Of a stretch of DNA of 64,000 nucleotides, positions 38,782 through 48,286 are shown one piece after another (within the stretch, counting starts at the first letter, position 1; each line of letters begins with the position of its first letter). Origin of the DNA: Methylophaga sp. (GTDB lineage: Bacteria; Pseudomonadota; Gammaproteobacteria; Nitrosococcales; Methylophagaceae). The translations under genes and the position numbers were made by a program. The notes beneath the pieces are model-generated. The model did no database searches. It was not told the DNA's origin and saw nothing but the letters and a program-made list of their open reading frames with translations. The stretch is taken from contig NZSL01000015.1 of NCBI GenBank assembly GCA_002696735.1, forward strand, positions 1,520 to 65,519, in the 5' to 3' direction.

Positions 38782-39440
38782 GCCGATCCGAAAATATAGC
38801 CTTGCCCACGACGGGTTTGAATCAAATCTGTGCCTACCTTCTGGCGTAGTCGGTTGACATACACTTCAATAACATTGCTGTCTCTATCACTGTCATATTC
38901 ATAGACATGTTCCGTCAGTCGGCTTTTCGAAATAACCTGGCCTGGATGCAACATAAAATAGCGTAACAGTCGGAATTCCGTCCCAGTTAAGTTAAAAAAA
39001 CGGCCATCTTTTAATTTAACGGACTGGGCATCTTCATCAAGCAGTAATCCGGCGACCTGTAATGGTCCTCCACTGGTACCTGAACTACGTTTCAGCACCG
39101 CACTGATTCGAGCCAATAGTTCTTCTGTTTGAAACGGCTTAGCAACGTAATCATCAGCGCCGGCTTTAAAGCCCTGCACCTTTTCTTCCCAGCTGCCTCT
39201 TGCTGTCAGGATAACCACGGGCACATGATTGTTGCGATGACGCCAGTTTTGCAAAACTTCCATCCCGGAACGTTTCGGTAAACCCAGATCCAGAACAATC
39301 AGATCATAGGGCTCAATATCGCCAAGGGCTTCAGCATCAATGCCATCGACAGACAAATCAACGGCATAACCTGCTTGTGATAATGCATTCTGTAGCGTTG
39401 GCCCCATCAGCACATCATCTTCAACCAGCAATATCCGCAT
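38778..39440 (-). CDS. OmpR/PhoB-family response regulator
   Basis: A 220-residue regulator: a receiver (about 1-115) with the phosphoacceptor aspartate in LIVLDLGLPKRSG, and a winged helix (about 130-218) with VISKSRLTEHVYEYDSDRDS and RGQGYIF. It lies two bases after the PepSY gene and overlaps the kinase. Two CTTAA boxes with 11-base spacing upstream of the operon (39814-39830) are its probable binding site, as in many OmpR-family autoregulated operons. Confidence 0.93.
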   Translation of the reverse strand: MRILLVEDDVLMGPTLQNALSQAGYAVDLSVDGIDAEALGDIEPYDLIVLDLGLPKRSGMEVLQNWRHRNNHVPVVILTARGSWEEKVQGFKAGADDYVAKPFQTEELLARISAVLKRSSGTSGGPLQVAGLLLDEDAQSVKLKDGRFFNLTGTEFRLLRYFMLHPGQVISKSRLTEHVYEYDSDRDSNVIEVYVNRLRQKVGTDLIQTRRGQGYIFGSA

Positions 39441-39442
39441 GT

Positions 39443-39763
39443 TTAATCGTCCAGTTCGAGTTCGAGCAAGTCGCCATTTGTTGCGTCAAATTCAAGTTCC
39501 CAAACCCGTCCTTGATCATCCAGTATTTCAATTTCGTAGACCAGCAAACTGTCATCCCGCTCAAGCTCTGTATCAATAACTTCGCCTTTACGATAGTTAT
39601 TGGCGGTTTCAAGAATGCTTTCTAATGGCAGAATCTTTCCGGACTCACGCAGCATTCGTGCTTCAGAATGACTGACATCATCAGCCAGCACAGGGCTGGG
39701 GAGCAGCCCTGAAACAAGCGCCAAGCCTATTAAATGTAATGCCGATGAAATTGAACGTTGCAT
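39443..39763 (-). CDS. Periplasmic PepSY-domain protein 3, first gene of the two-component operon
   Basis: A 106-residue exported protein with a signal peptide ending near VLA and one PepSY domain (about 35-106) containing LPLESILETANNYRKGEVIDT and ending in ATNGDLLELELDD. It is more distant from PepSY 1 and 2 than they are from each other. The next gene, the response regulator, starts two bases after its stop. Its position suggests that it feeds information to the kinase or is a target of the system. This is an inference from gene order. Confidence 0.88.
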   Translation of the reverse strand: MQRSISSALHLIGLALVSGLLPSPVLADDVSHSEARMLRESGKILPLESILETANNYRKGEVIDTELERDDSLLVYEIEILDDQGRVWELEFDATNGDLLELELDD

Positions 39764-39813
39764 AATTTTCCCAAAAAAGCCCTTGTGGTTAACATGGATG
39801 GTATCGAATCAGC

Positions 39814-39830
39814 CTTAATTTAAGCTTAAC
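39814..39830 (-). promoter_or_regulatory. Direct-repeat box before the PepSY-regulator-kinase operon
   Basis: On the plus strand two CTTAA units start at 39814 and 39825, exactly 11 bases apart, about 50 bases before the PepSY start. That spacing is usual for OmpR-family regulators, which bind direct repeats as tandem dimers. Similar 11-base spacings of G/A-TTT-type units occur before the two plus-strand PepSY genes, but in very AT-rich DNA. Confidence 0.35.
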
Positions 39831-39849
39831 TGTTTCTGCAGAAATTAAC

Positions 39850-41433
39850 TTACCCCTGTTGGAATCGTTTAATCATATCGCTCATATGATGTGATTGAGT
39901 TGAAAGACCATTGGCAGCGTTATCTGCTATTTCAGCACCGTGTGTTACCTGAGCTGCACTTTCATTCACCTGCACAATATTTCGGTTTATATCCTCACTG
40001 ACACTGCTTTGTTCTTCAACAGCAGTGGCTATTTGCGTATTCAATTCATTGATATTGCTGACTTCATTAGCGATAGTTTCCAGCGCCTGAATCGAGGATT
40101 TAACATGCAGCTCACTGGTTTCACTGGTTTGCTGGCTTTGTTCCATTACCACAACAGCTTGTTTGACCGCGCCATTAAGCTTGCCGATTAAATCCTGAAT
40201 TTGCTGGGTAGAAAGCTGCGTTTTGCTGGCCAGTGAGCGGACCTCTTCAGCAACGACAGCAAAACCACGCCCATGTTCTCCTGCACGTGCTGCTTCGATG
40301 GCGGCATTCAATGCCAGCAAATTGGTTTGATCAGCAATGCTGGTAATGACCTCAATGATCTGACCGATATTACGAGTGTCTTTATCCAGCTGAGCAACCA
40401 CGGAAGAAATATTCCCAATGGCAGTGCTCAGATCGCTTAACGAGTTCACCGCCTTAGAGGCACTGCTTACGCCATTTTTCGAGAGTTCATCTGTTTCGCG
40501 AGCCTTGGTGGCAGCATAGGCGGCATTATTAGCTACTTCCTGAATACTGGCTGTCATTTCAGTCATTGCAGTGGCGACTTCTTCCATACGCATGGATTGC
40601 TGGCGAATAGCTGTTTGAATATCAGTCACTGAACGGGCGCTTTCATCCGCTTCATGTTCGATACTGGATGCAGAATCCCGGATCCGGCCCAAAGTCGTTC
40701 CAAGCCGGCCACGTAAGAATTCGGTTGGCAACTGGATTTGGCCAATCTCATCTGAACGACCGGTATAGATCAATGCCATCAGTGGATTATCAATTTCCTG
40801 TCGCGCTTTTTCTGCAGCTTGTTTTAAAGGTGAAAAAGCCCAGATGGACAATATAAAAAAAACCGATAAGGCAATGATTAAAGCGGCGGTCATGGCATAA
40901 ACAGGGGTGGTGCTCAATAATAAACCTGCTACAACAATAGCGCTCAACAAGGCCAGGGTATGCGCGAGCATAAAACGTGTTTTCAGGTCCATCCTTGCCA
41001 GGAAGCTGCCATCCCGAGCTGAACCGCCATTATTGACTCGTTGGTAAACTCTTTCAGCTCTGGCAACACGTTCTCGACTCGGTTTGGTGCGAACCGATTC
41101 ATATCCAGTAACTTCTCCATTATCGATCATTGGGCTTACATAGCCATCCACCCAGTAATGATCGCCATTCTTAGTACGATTTTTGATAATTCCCATCCAG
41201 TGATGATTGGATTTCATTGCTTTCCATAAATCATCAAACGCTGCCGGAGGCATTTCTGGATGTCGAATAACATTATGATTTTTATTTAATAATTCATCGG
41301 ATTCAAAACCGCTGATTTTCTGAAAGGTGTCGTTAAAACTGGTAATAATCCCTTTTAAGCTGGTGGTTGATATGATTTCTTCACCTTCAGGAAAGGCCAC
41401 CTCGTTATTGGTTATAGGTAGGTTTTTTTTCAT
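39850..41433 (-). CDS. Methyl-accepting chemotaxis protein with N-terminal PAS domain (Aer-like)
   Basis: A 527-residue chemoreceptor. A PAS domain (about 20-125, with [16 protein letters not shown] and [13 protein letters not shown]) is at the N-terminus, before the membrane part (about 150-200), so sensing is cytoplasmic, as in Aer. The signalling tip is [20 protein letters not shown]. No periplasmic domain is present. It may respond to redox or energy state through a bound flavin; FAD binding is inferred from the Aer family. AGAGGG precedes the ATG. Confidence 0.92.
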   Translation of the reverse strand: MKKNLPITNNEVAFPEGEEIISTTSLKGIITSFNDTFQKISGFESDELLNKNHNVIRHPEMPPAAFDDLWKAMKSNHHWMGIIKNRTKNGDHYWVDGYVSPMIDNGEVTGYESVRTKPSRERVARAERVYQRVNNGGSARDGSFLARMDLKTRFMLAHTLALLSAIVVAGLLLSTTPVYAMTAALIIALSVFFILSIWAFSPLKQAAEKARQEIDNPLMALIYTGRSDEIGQIQLPTEFLRGRLGTTLGRIRDSASSIEHEADESARSVTDIQTAIRQQSMRMEEVATAMTEMTASIQEVANNAAYAATKARETDELSKNGVSSASKAVNSLSDLSTAIGNISSVVAQLDKDTRNIGQIIEVITSIADQTNLLALNAAIEAARAGEHGRGFAVVAEEVRSLASKTQLSTQQIQDLIGKLNGAVKQAVVVMEQSQQTSETSELHVKSSIQALETIANEVSNINELNTQIATAVEEQSSVSEDINRNIVQVNESAAQVTHGAEIADNAANGLSTQSHHMSDMIKRFQQG

Positions 41434-41700
41434 GATCTTGCCCTCTGTGGCCCGATTTTTTTATTTTTGTTCAACACTTAATGCGAACTGCCGTTTTTGT
41501 ACTTTTATTATTATCGGCACTTTCATTGTGGACTTTAAATGAACAGAGGTGAATGGTTTTCGTAATTCATTAAAACTTTTAACTTAATTATCAGAGCAAA
41601 CAACCAAGCTGAAAAATCAGTAATTACCTTATACAAATCATTTTATTTTTCAGCTATGGTAGGGCTATAAACCCGAAAGAATAGAGGAGAAATACCGTCT
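41434..41700 (+). promoter_or_regulatory. Upstream region of cfa with an 11-bp inverted repeat
   Basis: No ORF here. AGCTGAAAAAT (41607-41617) and ATTTTTCAGCT (41645-41655) are a perfect 11-base inverted repeat with 27 bases between, about 45 bases before the cfa start. GAGGAG lies just ahead of the ATG. The repeat may be an operator or a leader hairpin; no regulator is indicated. Confidence 0.4.
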
Positions 41701-42888
41701 ATGACTGAATCCACTTCAAAAGTGCCTCACGTAAAGTTGAGTGAGGAACGACAAAGTCAAACGCAAACGGTTTCCCCACCTGCTATTTTAAAAGAGGCAG
41801 CTGATCTCGCCGGTGTCAGTTTCAATGGCGATCAGCCTTGGGACATTCAGGTGTTTGATTCAAGAGTTTATCGGCGGATTTTAACGCAGGGTTCTCTCGG
41901 GTTTGGCGAAAGCTATATGGATAACATGTGGGAGAGCCATGAACTGGATGAGCTGTTTCACCGCTTACTTAAAGTTGATATCGAAAAACATCTGGGCAGT
42001 GTCGCCAAATTCAGACTGTATTTTGAAATCTTTCGCCAGAACCTGTTCAATCGCCAAACCAGCAAACGGGCTTATGAAGTAGGCAAAAAACATTACGACA
42101 CCGGTAATGATATTTTTCAGGCGATGCTCGACCCCACAATGAGCTATTCCTGTGGGTACTGGGCAGAGGCGGATAATCTGGCCCAGGCCCAAACGCATAA
42201 GTTGGATTTGATTTGCAGAAAACTTATGCTTCAACCCGGTGAACGGGTGCTTGAAATTGGCTGTGGCTGGGGCAGTTTTGCTCAATATGCTGCAGAGAAT
42301 TATGGCGTAGAAGTTCATGGCATTACGATCTCAAAAGAGCAACAAACCCTCGCCCAGGAGCGTTGTGCCGGTTTACCAGTGACGATTGAATTGATGGATT
42401 ATCGGGATTTAGAAGGGCAATTCGACAAAATTGTGTCTATCGGTATGTTCGAACATGTTGGGCCCAAGAATTATCCGATCTATTTTGACAGTGCAATGAA
42501 ACTGCTCAAACCCGAAGGACTGTTCCTACTGCACACCATCGGCATTCACGCTACGTCACTTAAAGTGGATCCATGGATTGATAAATACATCTTTCGCAAT
42601 GGCAAATTACCTTCAGCAGCAGAACTGGCATCAGTCCTTAATAGCCGTTTTGTCATTGAGGACTGGCACAACTTCGGCACTGATTATGACAAAACACTGA
42701 TGGCGTGGTGGGAAAACTTCGATAAAGCCTGGCCCGATTTATCCACCCATTATGATGAAAGGTTTTACCGTATGTGGAAGTATTATTTGCATAGCTGTGC
42801 CGGTTTCTTTCGCTCCAAACAAGGCCAGCTGTGGCAGCTCGTATTAAGTAAACAGGGCCGTGAAGGCGAGTACCGATCTTTAAGATAA
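41701..42888 (+). CDS. cfa: Cyclopropane-fatty-acyl-phospholipid synthase
   Basis: Transfers a methylene group from S-adenosylmethionine to unsaturated phospholipid acyl chains, which hardens the membrane in stationary phase and stress. It is 395 residues. The SAM-binding motif is VLEIGCGWGSFAQYAAENYG, with the CFA signature SYSCGYWAEADNLAQAQ before it and FEHVGPKNYP after. It is a stand-alone gene with its own leader, next to the stress genes katA and dps. Confidence 0.94.
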   Translation: MTESTSKVPHVKLSEERQSQTQTVSPPAILKEAADLAGVSFNGDQPWDIQVFDSRVYRRILTQGSLGFGESYMDNMWESHELDELFHRLLKVDIEKHLGSVAKFRLYFEIFRQNLFNRQTSKRAYEVGKKHYDTGNDIFQAMLDPTMSYSCGYWAEADNLAQAQTHKLDLICRKLMLQPGERVLEIGCGWGSFAQYAAENYGVEVHGITISKEQQTLAQERCAGLPVTIELMDYRDLEGQFDKIVSIGMFEHVGPKNYPIYFDSAMKLLKPEGLFLLHTIGIHATSLKVDPWIDKYIFRNGKLPSAAELASVLNSRFVIEDWHNFGTDYDKTLMAWWENFDKAWPDLSTHYDERFYRMWKYYLHSCAGFFRSKQGQLWQLVLSKQGREGEYRSLR

Positions 42889-42921
42889 GTGATATCGAAA
42901 AATTTTGTTTATTGATAAAAG

Positions 42922-42976
42922 CGATTAATGTTATTGATATTAGTTGTTTTACCGATTCATCTGTTTCGCCTATAGT
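42922..42976 (+). promoter_or_regulatory. katA promoter block shared with prx
   Basis: This 55-base stretch aligns without gaps to 27548-27602 (reverse strand, before prx). The cores CGATTAAT and AGTTGTTTTA are identical and the candidate -10 box here is TATAGT (42971-42976), 53 bases before the katA ATG. The conserved part lies where an activator would contact RNA polymerase. The inverted-repeat arms that are perfect before prx are imperfect here. Confidence 0.6.
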
Positions 42977-43028
42977 CATTAAAAACTCACAAAGATGAGT
43001 TTTATTTAATGCCCTCAAGGAGGCGAAC

Positions 43029-44486
43029 ATGGCAGATAAACAAAAACTTACCACAATTGGTGGTGCACCGGTTGTAGATAACCAGAACAGCATGACAGCT
43101 GGCCCTCGTGGCCCGTTATTGATGCAGGATGTCTGGTTTCTGGAAAAAATGGCTCACTTTGATCGTGAGGTGATTCCAGAACGACGGATGCACGCTAAAG
43201 GTTCGGGTGCTTTTGGCACGTTTACAGTGACCAACGATATAACCCAATACACTCGTGCTAAAATTTTTGCTGAAGTGGGAAAACAAACGGAATTATTTGC
43301 CCGTTTCTCCACTGTTGCCGGTGAAAGAGGGGCGGCAGACGCAGAGCGTGATATTCGTGGCTTTGCCGTTAAGTTCTATACCGAAGAAGGTAACTGGGAC
43401 ATGGTCGGTAATAACACACCGGTGTTTTTCTTGCGTGATCCGTTGAAGTTTCCGGATTTGAATCATGCCGTGAAACGGGATCCCAAGACCAATATGCGTA
43501 GCGCGCAGAACAACTGGGATTTCTGGACTTTATTACCAGAAGCGTTACATCAGGTCACGATTGTGATGAGTGATCGCGGTCTGCCGAAAAGTTACCGGCA
43601 TATGCATGGCTTTGGCAGTCATACCTATAGCTTTATCAATGCCAATAACGAGCGCTTTTGGGTGAAATTTCATTTCAAATGCATGCAGGGTATTGAAAAC
43701 CTGACCGATGAAGAGGCGGCCAGAGTTGTCGGCGAAGATCGTGAAAGTCATCAAAAGGATTTATTTGAAGCAATTGATCGCGCTGATTATCCTCGCTGGG
43801 AATTGAAAGTGCAGGTCATGCCTGAAAAAGATGCGGATACCTATCACGTTCATCCGTTTGATCTGACGAAAGTCTGGCCCCATAAAGATTATCCGCTGAT
43901 CGATGTTGGTGTAATGGAGCTTAATCGTAATCCAGAAAACTATCATGCAGACGTAGAGCAATCAGCGTTTACACCGGCTAACGTTGTGCCTGGAATTAGC
44001 TTTTCGCCAGATAAAATGTTGCATGGACGGTTGTTTTCTTATGGTGACGCCCATAGATATAGGTTAGGGGTTAATCATCATCAGATACCGGTGAATACGC
44101 CTAGATGTCCTTATCACAGTTATCATCGCGATGGGGCAATGCGAGTTGATGGCAATTACGGAAGTACTAAAGGCTATGAACCTAATAGCTATGGAGAATG
44201 GCAGGAACAACCTGATTTCAGTGAACCACCATTAGCCATCAATGGTGCTGCAGATCATTGGAACTTTAGGGAAGATGATGATGACTACTATTCACAACCC
44301 GGTAACTTGTTCCGTTTGATGACGCCAGAGAAACAGCAAGTGCTGTTTGAAAATACTGCTCGGGCAATTGATGGTGCTGATGACGAAGTTAAGAAACGTC
44401 ATATTCGCAATTGTCTGAAAGCAGATCCTGCCTACGGTAAAGGTGTGGCGGATGCGATTGGTATTTCGCTGAACGATGTGAACTAA
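43029..44486 (+). CDS. katA: Monofunctional haem catalase
   Basis: Converts hydrogen peroxide to water and oxygen. The 485-residue length is that of small-subunit clade-3 catalases. The catalytic histidine is in [12 protein letters not shown], the catalytic asparagine in [10 protein letters not shown], and the haem-ligand tyrosine in [15 protein letters not shown]. There is no signal peptide, so it is cytoplasmic. CAAGGAGG precedes the ATG. dps follows after 65 bases and may be on the same transcript. Confidence 0.96.
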   Translation: MADKQKLTTIGGAPVVDNQNSMTAGPRGPLLMQDVWFLEKMAHFDREVIPERRMHAKGSGAFGTFTVTNDITQYTRAKIFAEVGKQTELFARFSTVAGERGAADAERDIRGFAVKFYTEEGNWDMVGNNTPVFFLRDPLKFPDLNHAVKRDPKTNMRSAQNNWDFWTLLPEALHQVTIVMSDRGLPKSYRHMHGFGSHTYSFINANNERFWVKFHFKCMQGIENLTDEEAARVVGEDRESHQKDLFEAIDRADYPRWELKVQVMPEKDADTYHVHPFDLTKVWPHKDYPLIDVGVMELNRNPENYHADVEQSAFTPANVVPGISFSPDKMLHGRLFSYGDAHRYRLGVNHHQIPVNTPRCPYHSYHRDGAMRVDGNYGSTKGYEPNSYGEWQEQPDFSEPPLAINGAADHWNFREDDDDYYSQPGNLFRLMTPEKQQVLFENTARAIDGADDEVKKRHIRNCLKADPAYGKGVADAIGISLNDVN

Positions 44487-44505
44487 ACAAATATGGATCA
44501 TGGAC

Positions 44506-44521
44506 GCCGTGATATCACGGC
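44506..44521. promoter_or_regulatory. 16-bp perfect palindrome between katA and dps
   Basis: GCCGTGATATCACGGC is a perfect 16-base palindrome, 20 bases after the katA stop and 30 before the dps start. It has no T-run, so it is not a classical terminator. It could be an operator for dps or an RNA hairpin that protects the katA message. Confidence 0.4.
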
Positions 44522-44551
44522 AGACTTCGAATTTTATCAGGAGGTAAATTT

Positions 44552-45022
44552 ATGAGTTCGATTGATATTGGTATTAATAAGAAAGACAGAGAAAAGGTCG
44601 CCGAAGGTTTGAAAAAATTATTGGCAGACACTTACACCCTGTATTTGCAAACCCATAATTTCCATTGGAATGTCACGGGTCCACGCTTTCGTGACCTGCA
44701 CTTGATGTTTGAAGAACACTACGTCGAGTTGGCTACAGCCGTCGATGATATTGCGGAACGAATCAGAACACTGGGTGTCTCAGCTCCAGGTACTTATAAA
44801 GCGTTTGCTGAATTAAGCTCCATCAAGGAAAAAGACGGTGTACCAGATGCGATGGAAATGACCGAAATTCTGACGCATAACCACGAATTAGTGGTGAAAA
44901 CCTGCCGTGAAGTATTGAAATTGGCAGAAGCAGCAGATGACGAATCTTCGTCGGCATTAGCATCTGACCGTATGCGAATTCATGAAAAAACTGCCTGGAT
45001 GTTACGGGCAATGACGCAGTAG
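44552..45022 (+). CDS. dps: Dps family ferritin-like DNA-protecting protein
   Basis: A 156-residue protein that stores iron by oxidising Fe(II) with peroxide and shields DNA. The inter-subunit ferroxidase site is seen in [15 protein letters not shown] and [26 protein letters not shown] precedes the ATG. It follows katA, a frequent pairing, since both remove peroxide and Fenton iron. A terminator follows. Confidence 0.94.
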   Translation: MSSIDIGINKKDREKVAEGLKKLLADTYTLYLQTHNFHWNVTGPRFRDLHLMFEEHYVELATAVDDIAERIRTLGVSAPGTYKAFAELSSIKEKDGVPDAMEMTEILTHNHELVVKTCREVLKLAEAADDESSSALASDRMRIHEKTAWMLRAMTQ

Positions 45023-45048
45023 CAAGTACTTTTTTCTCTCTCAAATTT

Positions 45049-45077
45049 TAAGACCGCCCTCGGGCGGTCTCTTTTTG
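45049..45077 (+). terminator. Rho-independent terminator of katA-dps
   Basis: AGACCGCC and GGCGGTCT form an eight-base stem with a CTCG loop, followed by CTTTTTG. It lies about 30 bases after dps. Confidence 0.9.
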
Positions 45078-45098
45078 TCTGCAATATGGGATTCACAC

Positions 45099-46550
45099 CT
45101 AAGGGATACTTTTAGAGGTGAGCACTATCATTTTGTCTATCTGCATATCTTCCATGCTGTAGGCAATGCCACCGGTGCCATGCCCTGAATGTTTCAGGCC
45201 GGCAAATGGCATCCAGTCAACCCGAAATGCAGTATGTTCATTAATCATCACAGCAGAAGCATCCAGTCTTTCTGCAACATACATGGCATTATCAATATTC
45301 TGGCTATAAACAGACGCCTGAAAGGCAAAATCCAGACTATTGGCCTCAGCAATCGCTTGATCCACATTCTGATAAGGATAGACACAGACCACCGGCCCGA
45401 AAATTTCGCTTTTGGAAACTTTGGCATCTGCTGGCGGATCAAATAATACAGTCGTGGCATAACAGTTATTTGCCATAGCTTCACCGCCGGATAATAATTC
45501 TGCGCCCTGGCTTACTGCTTCCTGTACCCAGTCATTTACCCTGGTCACTTCACTGTTACGAATTAAAGGACCGATTTCCGTTTGATCAGATAATGGGTCG
45601 CCAATCTGCATTTTATTGCCTGCCACTGCCAGTTTGTCAGCCAGCTCACGTGCAATCGAATGATGAGCAAAAATACGCTGAACTGACACACACACCTGAC
45701 CGGCATGGTAAAAGCTGCCTTTGGCCAAACCAGGAATGGCTGCATCAATATCGGCTTTTTCATCGACGATTACCGGTGCTACGCCACCATGTTCCAATGC
45801 ACAGCGGGTTCCAGCCGCCAGTTTGGAACGTAAATACCAGCCTACTTTGGCACTGCCGATAAACGTTAAAAAAGCGACCCGGTGATCGGTGGCGAGTTGC
45901 TCAGCAACCTGATGATTTTCTGTCAGTAATGCTTGGCACCATTCAGCGGGTAAACCGGCCTGATGGAAGATTTCGACTAGACGGAAACAGGATAACGGAG
46001 TGTTTTCAGCCGGTTTGACAATTACCGGACATCCCGCAGCAATTGCCGGTCCCACCTGATGAGCAATCAGATTTAACGGGTGATTAAAGGCACTGATGGC
46101 AACCACCACACCAATTGGCTCTTTGTGCAGCATGGTTAAGCGATGCTGTGAAGCAGGATTAACACCCATCGGAACAGGATGCGACGTTTGATGACGCAAG
46201 GTGTCCATACAATGCCGAATACTATCAATACAACGCACCATTTCGACTTTGGAATCAATTAACGGCTTGCCGCCCTCTTCAGTAGCGCCTTTGGCCAGCT
46301 CATCAGATTGCTGCTGCATTAATTCAAGCGATTTTTCCAAAATCGCCAAACGCTGTGGAACAGAAAGCCATTTGCTTCTATCGGTAAATAAACTATGTGC
46401 AGTTTGCAGGGCGGTTTCGACGGCGTTGCTATCTGCCACATCAGCGGTAGCGATCAGCTGATCATTATATGGATTGGTCACATCAATCTGTGCCCGTTGT
46501 TTGGCTGCTACGCCGGGTAGGTTCAGGGCGAAGTGAGGTGCGCTAGACAT
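45099..46550 (-). CDS. Aldehyde dehydrogenase family protein
   Basis: A 483-residue NAD(P)-dependent dehydrogenase. The catalytic cysteine is in GQVCVSVQR and the general-base glutamate in CALEHGGVAPVIV. The cofactor site is marked by ISAFNHPLNLIAHQVGPA and IGSAKVGWYL. The second motif reads LEHGG instead of the frequent LELGG, which is seen in several benzaldehyde- or succinate-semialdehyde-type groups. The gene starts nine bases after the TPP enzyme, so they form an operon. Aldehyde substrate unknown. AAGGAAG precedes the ATG. Confidence 0.9.
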   Translation of the reverse strand: MSSAPHFALNLPGVAAKQRAQIDVTNPYNDQLIATADVADSNAVETALQTAHSLFTDRSKWLSVPQRLAILEKSLELMQQQSDELAKGATEEGGKPLIDSKVEMVRCIDSIRHCMDTLRHQTSHPVPMGVNPASQHRLTMLHKEPIGVVVAISAFNHPLNLIAHQVGPAIAAGCPVIVKPAENTPLSCFRLVEIFHQAGLPAEWCQALLTENHQVAEQLATDHRVAFLTFIGSAKVGWYLRSKLAAGTRCALEHGGVAPVIVDEKADIDAAIPGLAKGSFYHAGQVCVSVQRIFAHHSIARELADKLAVAGNKMQIGDPLSDQTEIGPLIRNSEVTRVNDWVQEAVSQGAELLSGGEAMANNCYATTVLFDPPADAKVSKSEIFGPVVCVYPYQNVDQAIAEANSLDFAFQASVYSQNIDNAMYVAERLDASAVMINEHTAFRVDWMPFAGLKHSGHGTGGIAYSMEDMQIDKMIVLTSKSIP

Positions 46551-46559
46551 AAAGCTTCC

Positions 46560-48200
46560 TTATAGAATGCAGATTTTTTGTTTCAACCCTTCATTAAGTA
46601 TTGAGTGGTTGAGAGAATAATCAATGGCAACATCAATCAAATGTACGCCGGGGCTATTGAGTGATTCGCGCAGCATTTTATCGAACTCAATATAGCTGGA
46701 TGGTCGATGTCCGATGGCACCATAGCTGTCAGCATATTTCACAAAGTCAGGGTTATCGAAATTCAGACCGAAGTCTTTAAATCCCATACCCTGCTGTTTC
46801 CATTTGATCATGCCGTAGGCGTTATCATTAAGAATAATCACCACCAGATCCAGTTTCAGTCGAACCGCGGTTTCCATTTCCTGCGAATTCATCATAAACC
46901 CGCCATCACCACAGACCGCAACTACTTTACGATCGGGGTTTATCAGTTTGGCCAACATTGCTGTCGGTAAGCCGGCCCCCATTGTTGCCAGCGCGTTATC
47001 CAGTAGCAGTGTGTTGTTTTCATAACATTGATAATTCCGGGCAAACCAGATCTTGTAAAGCCCATTGTCCAGCGCCAGGATATCTTTTTCACCCAGTGCT
47101 GCACGAATGGTGGTGACTGCGCTTTGCGGTAAAATTGGAAAACGATCATCATCACTGTAAAGCCCCAGGCGTTGCTGAACTTCCTGTTTAACACGATAGA
47201 AATAGGAAAAATCCCAGTTTGACTGTGGTGACAGGGCATCTGATAAGCGATTAATTGACGTGGCAAGATCGCCGATGACATCCAGTTGTGGAAAATACAC
47301 CGGATCGACTTCAGCCGGCTGGAAATTGATATGAATAACTGGTGCCCCACCATCTTTCATAAAGAAAGGAGGCTTTTCTACAACATCGTGGCCGACATTG
47401 ATGATTAAATCTGCCCGTTCGATGGCGCAGTGCAGATAATCGGATTCGGATAATGCCGCTGTACCGAGATAACTATCATGACGCTCATCAATAACGCCTT
47501 TACCGAGCTGCGTATTAAAAAACGGAATCCCGGTTTTTTCGACAAAACGGGTTAACGCTTTGCTGGCACGTTTCCGGTTTGCCCCGGCACCAATCAATAA
47601 CAGTGGCATATTGGCCTTGCGAATCATTTCCAGCGCATCTTTTATTGCCGTGTTATCAGCATCCGGACGGCGGATATTTTCGACTACATAAATTCTGTCC
47701 TGAACTTCTTCAGCAGCAATATCTTCCGGTAATTCGATATGCACGGCGCCGGGACGTTCCTGAACCGCCAGACGGCAGGCCTCCCGAACCACAGCACCAA
47801 TCGTATTACCATGCACCACCTGCTTGGTGAACTTGGTGATAGGCCGCATCATGTTAACGATATCGACAATTTGAAAGAGTGCCTGTTTACTGGCCTTTAT
47901 CGGTTTTTGGCCAGTAATGATCAACATCGGCATGCCACCCAATTGGGCATAAGCAGCGGGGGTTATGAGATTGGTCGCGCCAGGCCCCAGAGTTGACAGA
48001 CATACACCGGGTTTGCCGGTTAAACGTCCATAATTAGCCGCCATAAATCCTGCGCCTTGCTCATGGCGGGTAATAATCAGTTTGATGGAGGAATGTTGTA
48101 GTGAATCAAGGAAATCGAGATTTTCTTCGCCAGGGATACCAAAAATATATTCGACCCCTTCGTTTTCTAACGCTTTAACCAGTAGATCAGATGTTTTCAT
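46560..48200 (-). CDS. TPP-dependent enzyme, acetolactate-synthase large-subunit-like
   Basis: A 546-residue thiamine-pyrophosphate enzyme of the acetohydroxyacid synthase superfamily. The N-terminal activating glutamate is in RHEQGAGFMA, followed by LSTLGPGATNL. The TPP-binding motif is GDGGFMMNSQEMETAVRL with NDNAYGMIKW. No small regulatory (IlvH/IlvN) subunit gene is nearby, so it is not the usual branched-chain biosynthetic enzyme; a catabolic AlsS-like, or other ThDP carboligase or decarboxylase role, is possible. The partner gene is an aldehyde dehydrogenase, which could oxidise the aldehyde formed by a decarboxylase. Confidence 0.82.
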   Translation of the reverse strand: MKTSDLLVKALENEGVEYIFGIPGEENLDFLDSLQHSSIKLIITRHEQGAGFMAANYGRLTGKPGVCLSTLGPGATNLITPAAYAQLGGMPMLIITGQKPIKASKQALFQIVDIVNMMRPITKFTKQVVHGNTIGAVVREACRLAVQERPGAVHIELPEDIAAEEVQDRIYVVENIRRPDADNTAIKDALEMIRKANMPLLLIGAGANRKRASKALTRFVEKTGIPFFNTQLGKGVIDERHDSYLGTAALSESDYLHCAIERADLIINVGHDVVEKPPFFMKDGGAPVIHINFQPAEVDPVYFPQLDVIGDLATSINRLSDALSPQSNWDFSYFYRVKQEVQQRLGLYSDDDRFPILPQSAVTTIRAALGEKDILALDNGLYKIWFARNYQCYENNTLLLDNALATMGAGLPTAMLAKLINPDRKVVAVCGDGGFMMNSQEMETAVRLKLDLVVIILNDNAYGMIKWKQQGMGFKDFGLNFDNPDFVKYADSYGAIGHRPSSYIEFDKMLRESLNSPGVHLIDVAIDYSLNHSILNEGLKQKICIL

Positions 48201-48286
48201 GGAGTGTTCCTAGGTCCTCTGGGATGGCGGAGCAAACATTGCGTCGTTGCTTGGTTGTACCATAAATAATCAAGGCATCACAGCCC

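Noticed and set aside
42922..42976. Naming the katA/prx block as a definite OxyR site
   Set aside because: The ATAG/CTAT spacing of the known OxyR consensus is only partly met, so only a shared promoter block is claimed.
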